This document shows, in pieces, positions 1 to 9,199 of a DNA stretch of 64,000 nt. How positions within the stretch are numbered: the first letter of the stretch is position 1; each line of letters opens with the position of its first letter. The notes below the pieces were generated by a model. The model made no database searches. It saw only the letters and a list, made by a program, of their open reading frames with translations, and had not been told where the DNA came from. Location: NCBI RefSeq assembly GCF_003664645.1, contig NZ_RCHC01000002.1:186001-250000 (forward strand), written 5' to 3'. The stretch is from Acinetobacter chengduensis. GTDB taxonomy: Bacteria; Pseudomonadota; Gammaproteobacteria; Pseudomonadales; Moraxellaceae. The translations under genes were made by a program, and so were the position numbers.

Positions 1-540
1 GTCTAAAATGGCCGCATGTGGCATCAAATAATACGATGCAAATGGCATTTTGACATTTTTTTGATTATCCGAAACCACGGCAACCATAGTCACTTCTGAA
101 CCCGTTCCCGAGGTAGTAGGAATCACAAAAAATGGCTTTAAAGGTTTTGGTAGGTTATGTGCACCTGAGTATTTCAGCAGGTCATCTCCACCTTCGGACA
201 CTAAAATATTCGTGGCCTTAGAGGTATCAATAACTGAGCCACCACCCACAGCAATAATCGCATCGCAATTGTTATCGCGATAAAGCTGAGCGGCTTTACG
301 TACAGTCTCAAGGCTTGAATCTGGAGGTACATCGTCAAAAATATGCCCAATCACTGTTTCACTTGATTCAAAAGCAGCTTCAATCGGTGCAAGTAAGTTG
401 TTACTACGTACGCCTTTGTCGGTAATAATTAATGGACGAGTCGCACCTAAAGTCGCAAGTTCAAAAGGGATATGCTCTAGCGCAGCATGCCCAGCAATGA
501 CTTTAACTGGACAAAAAAATTCGTAATAGGGTTTAGCCAT
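1..540 (-). CDS. Iron-containing alcohol dehydrogenase, N-terminal part (gene runs off the left edge)
   Basis: The first 180 residues of a group III (iron-type) alcohol dehydrogenase are visible, reading leftward from an ATG at 538-540. The family oxidises alcohols or reduces aldehydes with NAD(P) and a bound metal. The translation shows the nucleotide-binding AVGGGSVIDT and the conserved PTTSGTGSEVT, both diagnostic of the family. The metal-binding Asp and His residues lie in the missing C-terminal half, so activity cannot be judged. It starts 3 bases after the stop of the SCP2-like gene, which points to one transcript. The substrate is unknown. Confidence 0.9.
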   Translation of the reverse strand, partial: MAKPYYEFFCPVKVIAGHAALEHIPFELATLGATRPLIITDKGVRSNNLLAPIEAAFESSETVIGHIFDDVPPDSSLETVRKAAQLYRDNNCDAIIAVGGGSVIDTSKATNILVSEGGDDLLKYSGAHNLPKPLKPFFVIPTTSGTGSEVTMVAVVSDNQKNVKMPFASYYLMPHAAILD

Positions 541-543
541 GGG

Positions 544-1095
544 TTATGCGCTCCGCTTGAAATAGGATTGAGCTACCTTAAGATAGATATTTGCAGCTCC
601 AGTTAATTTTTCTTTTAGGCTTAAATCGTTTGGATATTCTTTGACAGCTAATTCTGCAACCAGTTTTGGCAAAATCAGCGCTTCCATTTTATTCAAGCAA
701 CGTACCAGTCGAATGGCATAAGAAATATCGCCATTGGCAATCATACGGTCATTGGCAAATGCTTGTGCGGTACTTTCTTGAAATGAAAACACCAAAAATG
801 CATGATTAAGATGCTTAAAAGTAATGGTTAAATCTGGCTTAGTCACTAAATCAGGAACTAATTCCAGTTTTTTATCTGCTGTCACACGCGCAATGAATGC
901 AGGTCCATTGGGAAATACATTCATAGAGAGTGTGAAATGATCTGGAAATTGAGCGACTTCCTGTTTGACTTCTGCATCGACTTGGCTCGCCATCACTAAG
1001 CCTCTGCCAATCACGTCCATCATGAGTTTGACATAGGCTAGCTGCAAAGCGGGCTTGACGGATTTAGTTGCAATCACGTATTCATCCCTTTTCAA
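544..1095 (-). CDS. SCP2-like lipid-binding domain protein (putative)
   Basis: A 183-residue soluble protein with no signal peptide. From about residue 60 to 140 it has the pattern of an SCP2 sterol-carrier fold: an extended strand region (PDLTITFKHLNHAF) followed by a helix and a glycine-aspartate turn (MIANGDISYAIRLVRCLN) leading to a hydrophobic C-terminal helix. That fold binds lipids or acyl chains in a tunnel. The gene lies directly upstream of, and almost touches, an iron alcohol dehydrogenase, so a role in presenting or sensing a long-chain alcohol or aldehyde is a reasonable guess but only that. The family assignment is from pattern, not a search. Confidence 0.6.
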   Translation of the reverse strand: MKRDEYVIATKSVKPALQLAYVKLMMDVIGRGLVMASQVDAEVKQEVAQFPDHFTLSMNVFPNGPAFIARVTADKKLELVPDLVTKPDLTITFKHLNHAFLVFSFQESTAQAFANDRMIANGDISYAIRLVRCLNKMEALILPKLVAELAVKEYPNDLSLKEKLTGAANIYLKVAQSYFKRSA

Positions 1096-1152
1096 AATAT
1101 TATTTATTTAGAGTAAATACTCTAATTTATTTTATCTATGAAAGCAAAGGCT

Positions 1153-1809
1153 TTATTTTTGTTCAATCTGAACGTCTTTAAAGTAACCGCTGTTTTGCAA
1201 GGTTTCAATCATATCGACGCATAAGTTTTCAAATTTTGGATAGTCTTCGACAAGGTCTTGTACACGAACCATTTCTAAGCCTGCATAGCCACATGGATTA
1301 ATCGTATGAAAACCAAATAGGTCGCAGTCGATGTTCAATGCTAAGCCGTGATAAGAGCGACCTTTACGAATTTTAAAGCCAAGTGAGCCAATTTTTCGTT
1401 CATCAACATATACCCCAGGTGCATCTGCTTTGGCGTATGCTTCAATGCCATATTTTTTAAGCAAATCGATCATGAGATTTTCAGCATAGCTGACTAAAGT
1501 GCGTACATTCCAACCTAAGCGATTTAAGTCAAACATAAAATATGCAACAAGCTGACCCGGACCATGCCATGTCACTTGGCCACCACGATCACTTTGCACC
1601 ACTGGAATATTACTGTGCAATAAAATGTGTTCGGGTTTACCTGCTTGGCCCTGCGTTAGGACATCATGATGTTGCAAAATCCACAATTCATCTGGCGTAT
1701 TTTCGTCACGTTGTTCGGTCAATTGTTTCATTTCCAGAAAACGATCTTCATAAGACGTTAACTGAGTGTAATGACGAATAATGAGTTGTGGTTTAGCTTC
1801 AATCTCCAC
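1153..1809 (-). CDS. lipB: Octanoyl-[acyl-carrier-protein]:protein transferase LipB
   Basis: LipB moves octanoyl groups from acyl carrier protein onto lipoyl domains of 2-oxoacid dehydrogenases and GcvH, the first step of lipoate synthesis; LipA then inserts sulfur. The 218-residue protein has the family signature [16 protein letters not shown] (75-90) and both catalytic residues in their usual settings: Lys146 in [10 protein letters not shown] and Cys173 in [10 protein letters not shown]. The start is a GTG at 1807-1809 with AAGGA about 10 bases upstream. The ybeD gene lies just upstream on the same strand, a neighbourhood common in gamma-proteobacteria, although a terminator-like hairpin separates them here. 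Confidence 0.96.
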   Translation of the reverse strand: MEIEAKPQLIIRHYTQLTSYEDRFLEMKQLTEQRDENTPDELWILQHHDVLTQGQAGKPEHILLHSNIPVVQSDRGGQVTWHGPGQLVAYFMFDLNRLGWNVRTLVSYAENLMIDLLKKYGIEAYAKADAPGVYVDERKIGSLGFKIRKGRSYHGLALNIDCDLFGFHTINPCGYAGLEMVRVQDLVEDYPKFENLCVDMIETLQNSGYFKDVQIEQK

Positions 1810-1921
1810 GATTTTAAATCCTTAAGAAATGCTCTATTTAAAATCTATTATAGATAAATTAGATGAGATAAGGGGAGCTGAGGGCAGATTTTGTATATGC
1901 GCTAGGCAATAAAGTAAGCAT

Positions 1922-1950
1922 AAAAAAACACGCCCGAAAGCGTGTTTTTA
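1922..1950 (-). terminator. Intrinsic terminator after ybeD
   Basis: An inverted repeat AAAACACGC..GCGTGTTTTT with loop CCGAAA sits directly after the ybeD stop codon. Both sides carry A/T runs, so it could act in both directions. It falls between ybeD and lipB, so lipB may depend on read-through or its own promoter. Confidence 0.75.
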
Positions 1951-2247
1951 TTAGAGTGCCGTTTTGATGAGAGGACAAGCTGCAAGGTCTGCATATACAG
2001 CATGCACTTGCTCAAGCTCTTCAAAACGAAGCTGTGCAGTAATTGAATGATATTTACCAGTGCGTGAAGGCGTTACAGTCATAGCTGTGCCGTCAAATTC
2101 TGGAAAATGTTTAATAAAAATATCATTCACGGCTTGGCGAAGTTCATCACCCGCATTACCAATCAGTTTAATAGGGTAGTCCATTGGAAACACCCAAAGA
2201 TGCTCTTGTAATTCACGTGATGGAGTGCGATCAGTCATGTCAGTCAT
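1951..2247 (-). CDS. ybeD: YbeD / DUF493 family protein
   Basis: A 98-residue protein of the DUF493 family, a small ferredoxin-like ACT-resembling fold often found beside lipB and thought to be regulatory. Recognisable features are WVFPMDYPIKLIGNAG near residues 17-32 and the C-terminal strand RTGKYHSITAQLRFEELEQV. The open frame extends to 2298, but I place the start at the ATG at 2245-2247 (MTDMTDRTPS) because GAGG lies about 8 bases upstream of it, while the upstream extension (MNQNTCALQV) has no such site. The biochemical role is not established. Confidence 0.88.
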   Translation of the reverse strand: MTDMTDRTPSRELQEHLWVFPMDYPIKLIGNAGDELRQAVNDIFIKHFPEFDGTAMTVTPSRTGKYHSITAQLRFEELEQVHAVYADLAACPLIKTAL

Positions 2248-2364
2248 AGGACACCTCAATATTAAAAATACCTGCAATGCGCAGGTATTTTGATTCATTT
2301 GCTACATGCTCTTATTATGGGGGAGCTTCCCCCATAATCAAGCCTGTATTATCCCACTGATGGG

Positions 2365-4254
2365 TTAGTCATTCTCAAGGAACGAACGTAAGTGTTCAGA
2401 ACGAGATGGATGACGTAATTTACGCAAAGCTTTGGCTTCAATCTGACGAATACGTTCACGTGTTACGTCAAACTGTTTACCGACTTCTTCTAAAGTATGA
2501 TCCGTTGGCATATCAATACCAAAACGCATTTTTAAGACTTTCGCTTCACGTTCAGTCAAGTTTTCTAAAACTTCACGTGTTGCCTCTTTCAAGCCTTCAG
2601 AGGTTGCTGCATCAATTGGAGAAGTAATGTTACCATCTTCAATGAAATCACCCAGATGCGAATCTTCATCATCACCAATTGGCGTTTCCATAGAAATCGG
2701 TTCTTTGGCAATTTTGAGGACTTTACGAACTTTAACTTCGTCCATTTCTAGACGTTCGCCTAATTCTTCAGGGGTTGGCTCACGGCCCATTTCTTGAAGC
2801 AATTGACGAGATACACGGTTAATCTTGTTAATCGTTTCAATCATGTGCACAGGAATACGAATGGTACGTGCTTGATCGGCAATTGAACGGGTAATGGCCT
2901 GACGAATCCACCATGTTGCATAAGTTGAGAACTTATAACCACGACGGTATTCAAACTTATCTACCGCTTTCATCAAACCGATGTTACCTTCTTGAATCAA
3001 GTCGAGGAATTGTAGACCACGGTTGGTGTATTTTTTCGCAATCGAGATTACAAGACGTAAGTTCGCTTCGACCATTTCTTTTTTAGCACGGCGCGCTTTC
3101 GCTTCGCCTACAGCCATACGTTTAGAAATTTCTTTAATTTCTTTAACGCTTAAATTGAGATCTTTTTCAATATCTGCAATTTTTTGTTGGAAGGCTAGAA
3201 TATCAGGACGTACTTTTTCTAAGTAGCCTTTCATTTCTGCAGGTGCTTTCGCAATTTGCTCATCTAACCAAGCTTGGTTAGATTCTTGACCTGGGAATGA
3301 TGTACGGAATAGCGTACGATCCATACGACCACGACGTACTGCATAACGCATTACTTCACGTTCTGAGGTACGAATTTGTTCATGTGTACCACGAATCATT
3401 TCAGAAATGATGTCGAATAGGCGAGGCGTAAATTTAAACATCATAAACACAGCAGCTAAATCTTCGAGTGCTTGTTTACCTTCTTTACTATTACGACCGT
3501 GTTTTGCAACCAGTGCTTTAGTATTTGTCCACGCGTTTTCTAATTCAGTAAAACGTGCTTTGGCAATTTCAGGGTCTGGGCCAGAATCACCTTCAGAATC
3601 ATCATCACTTTCAGATTCTTCTTCTTCATCGTCATCATCCAATTTTACATCTTTGGTTGATTTACTTGATGATGCATCATCTTCGTCTAGATCTTCAGAC
3701 TCATCTTCTAAAACTTCAGGAATATCTTCATCAGTTTCAGGGTCTAAATAACCAGATAAAATATCAGCAAGGCGACGTTCACCCGCTTCGTAATCTTTAT
3801 ATTCTTTTAAAACCACTTCAACGGCATTTGGCCAATAAGCGATTGAGTTTAAAACGTCACGAATACCTTCTTCGATTCGTTTCGCAATGCTAATTTCGCC
3901 TTCGCGCGTCAGTAGCTCAACTGTACCCATTTCACGCATATACATACGAACTGGGTCAGTCGTACGACCTGGTTCATTTTCAACTGATGCGAGTACAGCA
4001 GCGGCTTCTTCTTCAGCAACTTCATCTGTTGCGTCGCTACCACCCTCAAACATGGCATCATCAGTTTCAGGTGCACGGTCATGTACAGGAATACCGACGT
4101 CATTCAACATTTGAATGATGTCTTCAATCTGTTCGCTTTCTGTGATTGAATCCGGAAGATGATCGTTGACCTCAGCGAAAGTTAAGTAACCTTGTTCTTT
4201 GCCTCGGCTAATCAGCGCCGCTACTTGGGAAGTAGGGGAATTCATATCGCTCAT
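2365..4254 (-). CDS. rpoD: RNA polymerase sigma factor RpoD (sigma-70)
   Basis: The primary sigma factor, directing core RNA polymerase to housekeeping promoters. At 629 residues it is full length. Domains in order: region 1.1 (about 1-80), region 1.2 ([21 protein letters not shown], about 100-120), a non-conserved insert (about 130-370) with a very acidic serine-rich tract near 180-230, regions 2.1-2.4 (including [20 protein letters not shown] and [15 protein letters not shown]), region 3, and region 4.2 with the helix-turn-helix [22 protein letters not shown]. It is transcribed alone, away from the small acidic gene at 4666. In E. coli rpoD follows rpsU and dnaG; here dnaG is about 18 kb away. 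Confidence 0.98.
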   Translation of the reverse strand: MSDMNSPTSQVAALISRGKEQGYLTFAEVNDHLPDSITESEQIEDIIQMLNDVGIPVHDRAPETDDAMFEGGSDATDEVAEEEAAAVLASVENEPGRTTDPVRMYMREMGTVELLTREGEISIAKRIEEGIRDVLNSIAYWPNAVEVVLKEYKDYEAGERRLADILSGYLDPETDEDIPEVLEDESEDLDEDDASSSKSTKDVKLDDDDEEEESESDDDSEGDSGPDPEIAKARFTELENAWTNTKALVAKHGRNSKEGKQALEDLAAVFMMFKFTPRLFDIISEMIRGTHEQIRTSEREVMRYAVRRGRMDRTLFRTSFPGQESNQAWLDEQIAKAPAEMKGYLEKVRPDILAFQQKIADIEKDLNLSVKEIKEISKRMAVGEAKARRAKKEMVEANLRLVISIAKKYTNRGLQFLDLIQEGNIGLMKAVDKFEYRRGYKFSTYATWWIRQAITRSIADQARTIRIPVHMIETINKINRVSRQLLQEMGREPTPEELGERLEMDEVKVRKVLKIAKEPISMETPIGDDEDSHLGDFIEDGNITSPIDAATSEGLKEATREVLENLTEREAKVLKMRFGIDMPTDHTLEEVGKQFDVTRERIRQIEAKALRKLRHPSRSEHLRSFLEND

Positions 4255-4518
4255 CTATGCTTACTCTTCGTTGAATCTAGGACATTAAAATCGTAAAGTT
4301 TTAATAAACTAATACGATTCATCTCAATAAAAATTTATCAATAGCTTGCTTATTCCATTGAATATTCGGTCTTAGTTGAAAGACGCTTCAATGAAATATT
4401 AAAAAATTAAATTCAGTAATTTAGGTGGGGCTGAAATTGTTGTTTTCAAGTTCATCCCGTGCGCATTTGGTCAGATGAGATCATCTCGATCGTCATAAAA
4501 CTGAAAGACGCAGGGTGG

Positions 4519-4527
4519 ATTATATCA
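4519..4527 (-). promoter_or_regulatory. Probable rpoD promoter (extended -10)
   Basis: On the minus strand this reads TGATATAAT, a perfect -10 hexamer with the extended TGn motif. No good -35 is visible 16-18 bases upstream, which is acceptable for an extended -10 promoter. It would start transcription near 4512. Confidence 0.5.
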
Positions 4528-4593
4528 TGCCATAACTGAGGCTAAGAAAAAAGGCCAATTTACGGCTTTAACACCTAAAAACACAAATAAAAC

Positions 4594-4622
4594 TTGACAA
4601 GGTTCTATAACCCATATAAATA
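4594..4622 (+). promoter_or_regulatory. Probable promoter of the small acidic gene
   Basis: A perfect -35 TTGACA (4594-4599) is followed by an AT-rich -10 candidate, TATAAA at 15 bases or TAAATA at 17 bases spacing. The GTG start codon follows about 45 bases later. Confidence 0.55.
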
Positions 4623-4665
4623 GCGCCTAGACCCCTTTAATTTTTTTCATTATGAGGTAGTTTCA

Positions 4666-4875
4666 GTGTCTTCGACAGATTTTGAACTAGATGATAACTA
4701 CGGTGATGATGATGTTAATTTCGATGAGGCCGGCGGAAAAATTAGCGCTAAAGAATCGCTAGAAAAACGTCGCCTGATTGATGAACTTCTTGCACAACGT
4801 CGTTTAGAGCGTGAACTCAAAGATTTTGACTATGACTTTGACGATGACGACGATTTTGGCGATGAAGACGACTAA
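4666..4875 (+). CDS. Small acidic protein, PA3496-like putative envelope integrity family
   Basis: A 69-residue, very acidic protein. Two Asp/Glu-rich ends flank a basic-acidic helix (SAKESLEKRRLIDELLAQRRLERELKD split over residues 27-53) that would form a short coiled coil. The arrangement matches the small PA3496-type proteins annotated as putative envelope integrity factors in pseudomonads and Acinetobacter; the molecular function is not known. The GTG start at 4666 has GAGG at 4654-4657 upstream. It is followed about 70 bases later by a UPF0149 gene on the same strand and probably shares its transcript. Confidence 0.75.
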   Translation: MSSTDFELDDNYGDDDVNFDEAGGKISAKESLEKRRLIDELLAQRRLERELKDFDYDFDDDDDFGDEDD

Positions 4876-4944
4876 AATCAGTTTTTGCAGAGTGTTTTTA
4901 AATGCTATGCTTACACATTAAGTTTGTATATTTGTGGATATAAA

Positions 4945-5469
4945 ATGAGTGCTTTAGATTTAGACCGTTTGAGCGACTATCTAGACGGCGATCAGAATGA
5001 GTTTGGTCTGGATTTTGCTGCAACTCATGGTTTCTTGTGCGCAATTGCAGTTGGCCCTAAATTTGATAAGTGGCTAAATGAGTTATTTGAAGGTAACCAA
5101 AAAAAGGTGCCAGCAGATATTATTGCGCAAGTTGAAGCTTGGTTGGATTCGATTCGTCAAAATTTAGCCAATGAAGAAGGAATTGAATTTCCTTTTGAAA
5201 TTGAAGAAGCAGATGTTGAATCTAGCCTTGGCGATTGGAGCGTTGGTTTTGTTGACGCCATGTTCCTTAATGAAGAAGCATGGTTCGCGCCTGAATTTGA
5301 GGAACAATTGGTTGATTTAACTTTACCAATTATGGTCTTCAGTGGTATCGATGAAGAAGACCCTCAAATGGAAACCTTCCGCCGTAATGGTCAGTTAATG
5401 GATGAACTTGCAGAAGAGATTCCAGAGAACTTAAATGAATTGTATTTGATGTATCACACACCAAACTAA
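4945..5469 (+). CDS. UPF0149 (YgfB/YecA-like) family protein
   Basis: A 174-residue, strongly acidic soluble protein with the UPF0149 pattern: an N-terminal helix (LDRLSDYLDG), then FAATHGFLCAIAVGP, a typical signature of the family, and a C-terminal helical half. It lacks the C-terminal SEC-C zinc motif of longer YecA proteins. The open frame begins at a TTG at 4885, but the ATG at 4945 (MSALDLDRLS) gives the normal family length. The role is poorly defined; the Pseudomonas relative YgfB acts as a modulator of gene expression. A bidirectional terminator follows. Confidence 0.85.
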   Translation: MSALDLDRLSDYLDGDQNEFGLDFAATHGFLCAIAVGPKFDKWLNELFEGNQKKVPADIIAQVEAWLDSIRQNLANEEGIEFPFEIEEADVESSLGDWSVGFVDAMFLNEEAWFAPEFEEQLVDLTLPIMVFSGIDEEDPQMETFRRNGQLMDELAEEIPENLNELYLMYHTPN

Positions 5470-5478
5470 TTCAAATAA

Positions 5479-5517
5479 GTCATAAAAAAAGCACCAATTC
5501 GGGTGCTTTTTTATGAC
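5479..5517. terminator. Bidirectional terminator
   Basis: A hairpin AAAAGCACC..GGTGCTTTT inside a longer inverted repeat (GTCATAAAA..TTTTATGAC) lies between the convergent UPF0149 and ABZJ_00895 genes, with T runs in both directions. Confidence 0.85.
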
Positions 5518-5536
5518 TAATCTTCTGTTGTAGTAT

Positions 5537-5968
5537 TTAAGATTTGCGCTTTTTCTGCTTTTCTAAGCCTTTAAGTACATTTTTACTCATCCAACCAAAG
5601 CTTAGAGCCAGTAGTGCATAATGAATGAGGAACGTGAATCCAAATGCTAACGCAATTACCCATAGTGGTACTGCACTTAATACGCTAAAAGCTGAAATAG
5701 ATTTAAATATAGCAAGTACGACGATTACTGAAGAGATCAGGCTAATCATAATTGAAGAGATCAGACAGCCCCAAATGAGTTGTTTCTTTTCTTCAGCGTT
5801 AGGGACTCTTTGTTGATCTTGTACAAATTTACTGGCTGTGGCAAATCCTGCGGCCATAATGCTAGCAACTGAGGTGCCGTTAGGTATGTCAAGGAAGTAA
5901 ATAATGACAGCCATGAGTACCATTGCAGCTAAATAGGCGATAGAAAAGTAAATAATGTATTTTTTCAT
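5537..5968 (-). CDS. ABZJ_00895 family small membrane protein
   Basis: A 143-residue inner-membrane protein with four predicted transmembrane helices: about 5-24 (YFSIAYLAAMVLMAVIIYFL), 33-48, 66-90 (WGCLISSIMISLISSVIVVL) and 100-128. The short basic tail ends KGLEKQKKRKS. Its length and helix pattern match a family named after an Acinetobacter baumannii locus and largely confined to that genus. Function unknown. It is transcribed away from the DedA gene's start, with about 140 bases between the two, and is probably independent. Confidence 0.7.
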   Translation of the reverse strand: MKKYIIYFSIAYLAAMVLMAVIIYFLDIPNGTSVASIMAAGFATASKFVQDQQRVPNAEEKKQLIWGCLISSIMISLISSVIVVLAIFKSISAFSVLSAVPLWVIALAFGFTFLIHYALLALSFGWMSKNVLKGLEKQKKRKS

Positions 5969-6106
5969 TCGTGTTTATATTCGAGTGTTATTTAAATGAG
6001 AAGCCATAACAAGACGGCAATTTTTTATAATATAAGTATAAGTGATGATTGAGAAATACAAAACGCACATAGAGCGACTTTATGTCTCACTCAGCGGTTA
6101 ATACTT

Positions 6107-6733
6107 TTATTTGTTTTGTTGCGCACGATTTTTGCGTTGTTGGCGACGGTATAGAATCCAGATCATCACAACTATCACGATTGCAATAATTACATAGCCA
6201 ACACGACTAAAGATTTCATGCATCAGTGCTTGGTTTTCACCAAAGTAATAGCCGACACAGGCTAAAAAAGTGGTCCAAATAACCGTACCTAAGCTACTGT
6301 AGAGCATGAACTTCCAAAAAGGCATGCGACTCATGCCTGCTGGAATGCTAATCAGTGAGCGTACCGCAGGAATCATACGGCCAAAAAACACAATGCGATG
6401 ACCATATTGCTCGAACCATGCTAATGCAGTTTTAACATCTTCAGTTTTTATAAACAAATACTTTCCGTATTTATCGACACAGCAAAAAATGCTGTCGTGA
6501 TTGAACTTATAGCCCACCCAGTACAGCACAGCAGCAGCCACAAGAGATCCAACACTTCCTGCAATAATTACGCCTGTGAGTAGAAGTTGACCTTGTGATG
6601 CGGTATAGCCCGCTGAGGGCATAATAATTTCTGAGGGAATCGGTGGAAAGACATTATCTAGAAACATCAGGAAAGCGATACCCAAGTAACCGAGTTGTTG
6701 CATGATGCTTAAAATCCATTCGGTTAAATTCAT
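6107..6733 (-). CDS. DedA family membrane protein
   Basis: A 208-residue polytopic inner-membrane protein of the DedA (SNARE-associated/VTT) superfamily, whose members flip or recycle phospholipid carriers such as undecaprenyl phosphate and affect envelope stress and antibiotic tolerance. Diagnostic motifs are FLDNVFPPIPSEIIMPSAG (about 24-42) in the re-entrant region and FGRMIPAVRSLISIPAGMSR (about 117-136), containing the conserved arginines. The C-terminus is a hydrophobic helix followed by a basic tail (RRQQRKNRAQQNK). Which DedA subtype it is cannot be decided here. Confidence 0.9.
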   Translation of the reverse strand: MNLTEWILSIMQQLGYLGIAFLMFLDNVFPPIPSEIIMPSAGYTASQGQLLLTGVIIAGSVGSLVAAAVLYWVGYKFNHDSIFCCVDKYGKYLFIKTEDVKTALAWFEQYGHRIVFFGRMIPAVRSLISIPAGMSRMPFWKFMLYSSLGTVIWTTFLACVGYYFGENQALMHEIFSRVGYVIIAIVIVVMIWILYRRQQRKNRAQQNK

Positions 6734-6874
6734 GGGACGTCCAAATATAATCAGATGAAGTAAAAATAAATAGTGTTTGAGTATGCAAGATAATCCATAT
6801 CATGTGTGTTACAAAATCATGTAAATTGTGTATTTACGAGTCTTTTAAAACATTTTGGCTATTTATAAAGTGCA

Positions 6875-6906
6875 ATAAAAAACCCTCCATTGGAGGGCTT
6901 TTTAAT
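6875..6906 (-). terminator. Terminator after trhO
   Basis: AAAACCCTCC..GGAGGGCTTTTT hairpin immediately after the trhO stop codon, with A/T runs on both sides. Confidence 0.85.
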
Positions 6907-6926
6907 TTTATGGGTTTACTACACTT

Positions 6927-7859
6927 TTAGAGGCGTTTACGTTTCGCTGCTAAAATTTGCGATTGACGCATACGGAAGCCTTCTTTTTGCTTGTCTGTTG
7001 TTTTGTTGATGCAGTAAACACAAGACACCCCATGCTCATAGCTTGGTAGCTCCACTTCTGCAGGAACAAGAGGCCAGCCACATGCGTGACATTTAATGTT
7101 TGCACCTTCTTCCATACCATGTGTTACGGCTGTACGTCCATCAAATACAAAGCATTCGCCTTCCCATAAGCTTTCATCAGCCGGGGTTTCTTCTAGGTAT
7201 TTTAGAATGCCACCTTTGAGGTGATACACTTCGTTAAAGCCTTCTTGAAGAAGTAGTGATGTTGATTTCTCACAGCGAATACCGCCAGTACAGAACATCG
7301 CAATTTTTTTATCTTTGTGTTGTTCCAACTCTTTTTTTACATAGTCTGGAAATTCACGGAAAGTTTCTGTTTTAGGGTCAACAGCACCCTTGAACGTACC
7401 AGCTTTATATTCGTAGTCATTACGTGTATCAATTAAAATTACATCGTCACGTGCAATTAGCTCGTTCCATTCTTTCGGGTCTAAGTAATGGCCCACAAGA
7501 TCACGTGGCTTAACTTCTACGCCTAAAGTAACAATTTCTTTTTTGAGTTTAATTTTCATTTTCCGGAAAGGTTTTTCCGCGCTGTGTGACTCTTTGTATT
7601 CCATAGACGTAAAGCCCTCGTCTAAAAGGAATTGGTGTACAGCATCAATTGCAACGCGGTCGCCCGCGACCGTGCCGTTAATACCTTCGTCTGCCACAAT
7701 AAGAGTACCGCACAAATTGATTGAGCCGACTAAGTTCAACAGGCGTTCTTTTAACGCAGCTGCGTCTTGAACTTCTTTAAATTGATATAGCGCGGCAACA
7801 ACCCAACCAGTGGTCGCTTGCTGTTCTACAGGTGCAAGCTGTTCTACAGTAGCGTTCAT
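6927..7859 (-). CDS. trhO: tRNA uridine(34) hydroxylase TrhO (rhodanese family)
   Basis: TrhO (YceA) hydroxylates U34 of certain tRNAs to 5-hydroxyuridine using oxygen, leading to cmo5U/mo5U. The 310-residue protein has an N-terminal ferredoxin-like domain (GTLIVADEGINGTVAG), a rhodanese domain (about 130-235) with active-site loop FCTGGIRCEKS, and a C-terminal zinc-ribbon-like CHACGWPL...CVYC. The frame is open to 7952, but the ATG at 7857-7859 (MNATVEQLAP) has GGAG just upstream and gives the family length. It is divergent from the DUF1289 gene. Confidence 0.92.
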   Translation of the reverse strand: MNATVEQLAPVEQQATTGWVVAALYQFKEVQDAAALKERLLNLVGSINLCGTLIVADEGINGTVAGDRVAIDAVHQFLLDEGFTSMEYKESHSAEKPFRKMKIKLKKEIVTLGVEVKPRDLVGHYLDPKEWNELIARDDVILIDTRNDYEYKAGTFKGAVDPKTETFREFPDYVKKELEQHKDKKIAMFCTGGIRCEKSTSLLLQEGFNEVYHLKGGILKYLEETPADESLWEGECFVFDGRTAVTHGMEEGANIKCHACGWPLVPAEVELPSYEHGVSCVYCINKTTDKQKEGFRMRQSQILAAKRKRL

Positions 7860-8047
7860 GGAGTACTCCAAAAATAGAAAAATAAAAATAGGAATTTCGA
7901 AAGGCGCGTATTTTAACGTGTATTGATGGAATATGCGAGTAAAACAGTACAAGGCAATGACTTCTATTCGTGCTCAACTGCGTGTATATTCGGGGCCTCA
8001 CGTTGTGTTTTGTTTTAATAACAACAGCAGAATTTTAGGAGTTTGTT

Positions 8048-8539
8048 TTGAGTAATGACCGTCGAATTGCTTCACTTACGCCATGTGCAGGGCGTTGTTC
8101 AACGGTATTTGGTGATGCAGTATGTCGTGGCTGTCGCCGATTCAATCATGAAGTTATTCAGTGGAATACTTATAATTCAGTACAACAAACTGCTGTGTGG
8201 AAACGTTTAGACGCACAGTTGGATCAAATTTTAGTGCCTATGCTACCTTTTGCGGATCTTCGTCATGTAGAAGGTTTTGTTCTGTCTAAGCGTGTGCGTT
8301 TACGTCCAGATGCGAGCCAAGGACGCAAGTTGTATCATGCCTTAAAGCTGTGTGAAAAAAACCGTCATTTTACCGATGATAGTGGGCTTGGAATTCACTA
8401 TAAACAAGTGCGACCGCTGTGGGAAGAATTTGAACGTCGTGTATTGGCACTGGCAACAGCCAGCTATGATTTTGCCTTTTTACGAGCAGATGGCATTAGT
8501 CATCATTTACTGAAGGTATATGAAGAAGAGGACGAATAG
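8048..8539 (+). CDS. DUF1289 domain-containing protein
   Basis: A 163-residue protein whose N-terminus carries a DUF1289 cysteine cluster (CAGRCSTVFGDAVCRGCRRF, residues about 13-32), probably binding a metal. The remainder is helical and has no other motif I recognise. The start is a TTG at 8048 chosen because AGGAG at 8037-8041 is well spaced and no ATG is near. The stop codon lies in the loop of a terminator hairpin. Function unknown. Confidence 0.8.
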   Translation: MSNDRRIASLTPCAGRCSTVFGDAVCRGCRRFNHEVIQWNTYNSVQQTAVWKRLDAQLDQILVPMLPFADLRHVEGFVLSKRVRLRPDASQGRKLYHALKLCEKNRHFTDDSGLGIHYKQVRPLWEEFERRVLALATASYDFAFLRADGISHHLLKVYEEEDE

Positions 8540-8552
8540 TCCTCTTTTTTTT
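8524..8552 (+). terminator. Terminator overlapping the end of the DUF1289 gene
   Basis: AAGAGGAC..GTCCTCTTTTTTTT. The 5' arm is coding sequence and the TAG stop (8537-8539) is in the loop. Confidence 0.8.
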
Positions 8553-8587
8553 GATGAAGAGATATAAGGTTATCTTGGTATTTATAT

Positions 8588-9199
8588 ATGAACTACTCTG
8601 AATATTTTTTATATTGTGTTGCTGTGATTGTGATGATTGCAACGCCTGGGCCAGTCATGCTTTTGGTGGCTAGCGCTGGATTAAAAGGAGGCTATAAAAA
8701 AGCGCTACAAACGATTTTTGGGACGAATTTAGCCTCATTGGTGCTGATTGTATTGTCTGTACTGATTTTAAAAGGCGTATTGAATATTAATGAGCAATGG
8801 CTAAATGCAATTAAAATATTGGGGTGTATCTATATTGCTTATATTGGCCTACAGGTTTTAAAAGAAGCACGTGAGGCTCAACCCGAACAAAATCAGGTGG
8901 CGCTATCCGATACGCAAGGCGGTTTTAAGCAAGGTTTGCTGGTGGGTATTTCCAATCCTAAAGATATTATTTTCTTTGCATCTTTCTTTCCGCAATTTAC
9001 AGGTATTACAGCTGATTTGAATTTGAGCCTGAGCATTTTAACCATCAGCTGGATTATTTTAGATTTCGCCACGCTGTCTTTGGTTTATCTAGCGTTTAAT
9101 CGTTTATCAGGCTCCGCCGTGTACCCAAAATTACTGGGAATCTGTGGCGCCGTACTGGTTGTGGTTGCTTTATACGGTATTTATAGTGCTTTATTTTGA
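8588..9199 (+). CDS. LysE/RhtB family amino-acid exporter
   Basis: A 203-residue inner-membrane protein with about six transmembrane helices, matching the LysE/RhtB family that exports amino acids or related metabolites by proton exchange. The N-terminus has the family hallmark MIATPGPVMLLVASAGLKGG (about 16-35), and the middle has GLLVGISNPKDIIFFASFFPQF (split near 115-136). The final 9 bases overlap the end of the convergent tetR gene. The substrate cannot be predicted. Confidence 0.9.
   Translation: MNYSEYFLYCVAVIVMIATPGPVMLLVASAGLKGGYKKALQTIFGTNLASLVLIVLSVLILKGVLNINEQWLNAIKILGCIYIAYIGLQVLKEAREAQPEQNQVALSDTQGGFKQGLLVGISNPKDIIFFASFFPQFTGITADLNLSLSILTISWIILDFATLSLVYLAFNRLSGSAVYPKLLGICGAVLVVVALYGIYSALF

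Larger units (their letters stand above)
4255..4665. other. Divergent intergenic region between rpoD and the small acidic gene
   Basis: 411 bases without a gene. It holds a likely extended -10 promoter for rpoD (4519-4527, minus strand) and a likely sigma-70 promoter for the downstream small gene (4594-4622, plus strand). The rpoD leader would be about 255 bases long. I see no convincing small ORF in it. Confidence 0.6.

Noticed and set aside
3407-4114. Several open frames on the plus strand inside rpoD
   Set aside because: They are low-complexity Ser/His/Leu translations opposite the acidic repeats of rpoD, without ribosome sites.
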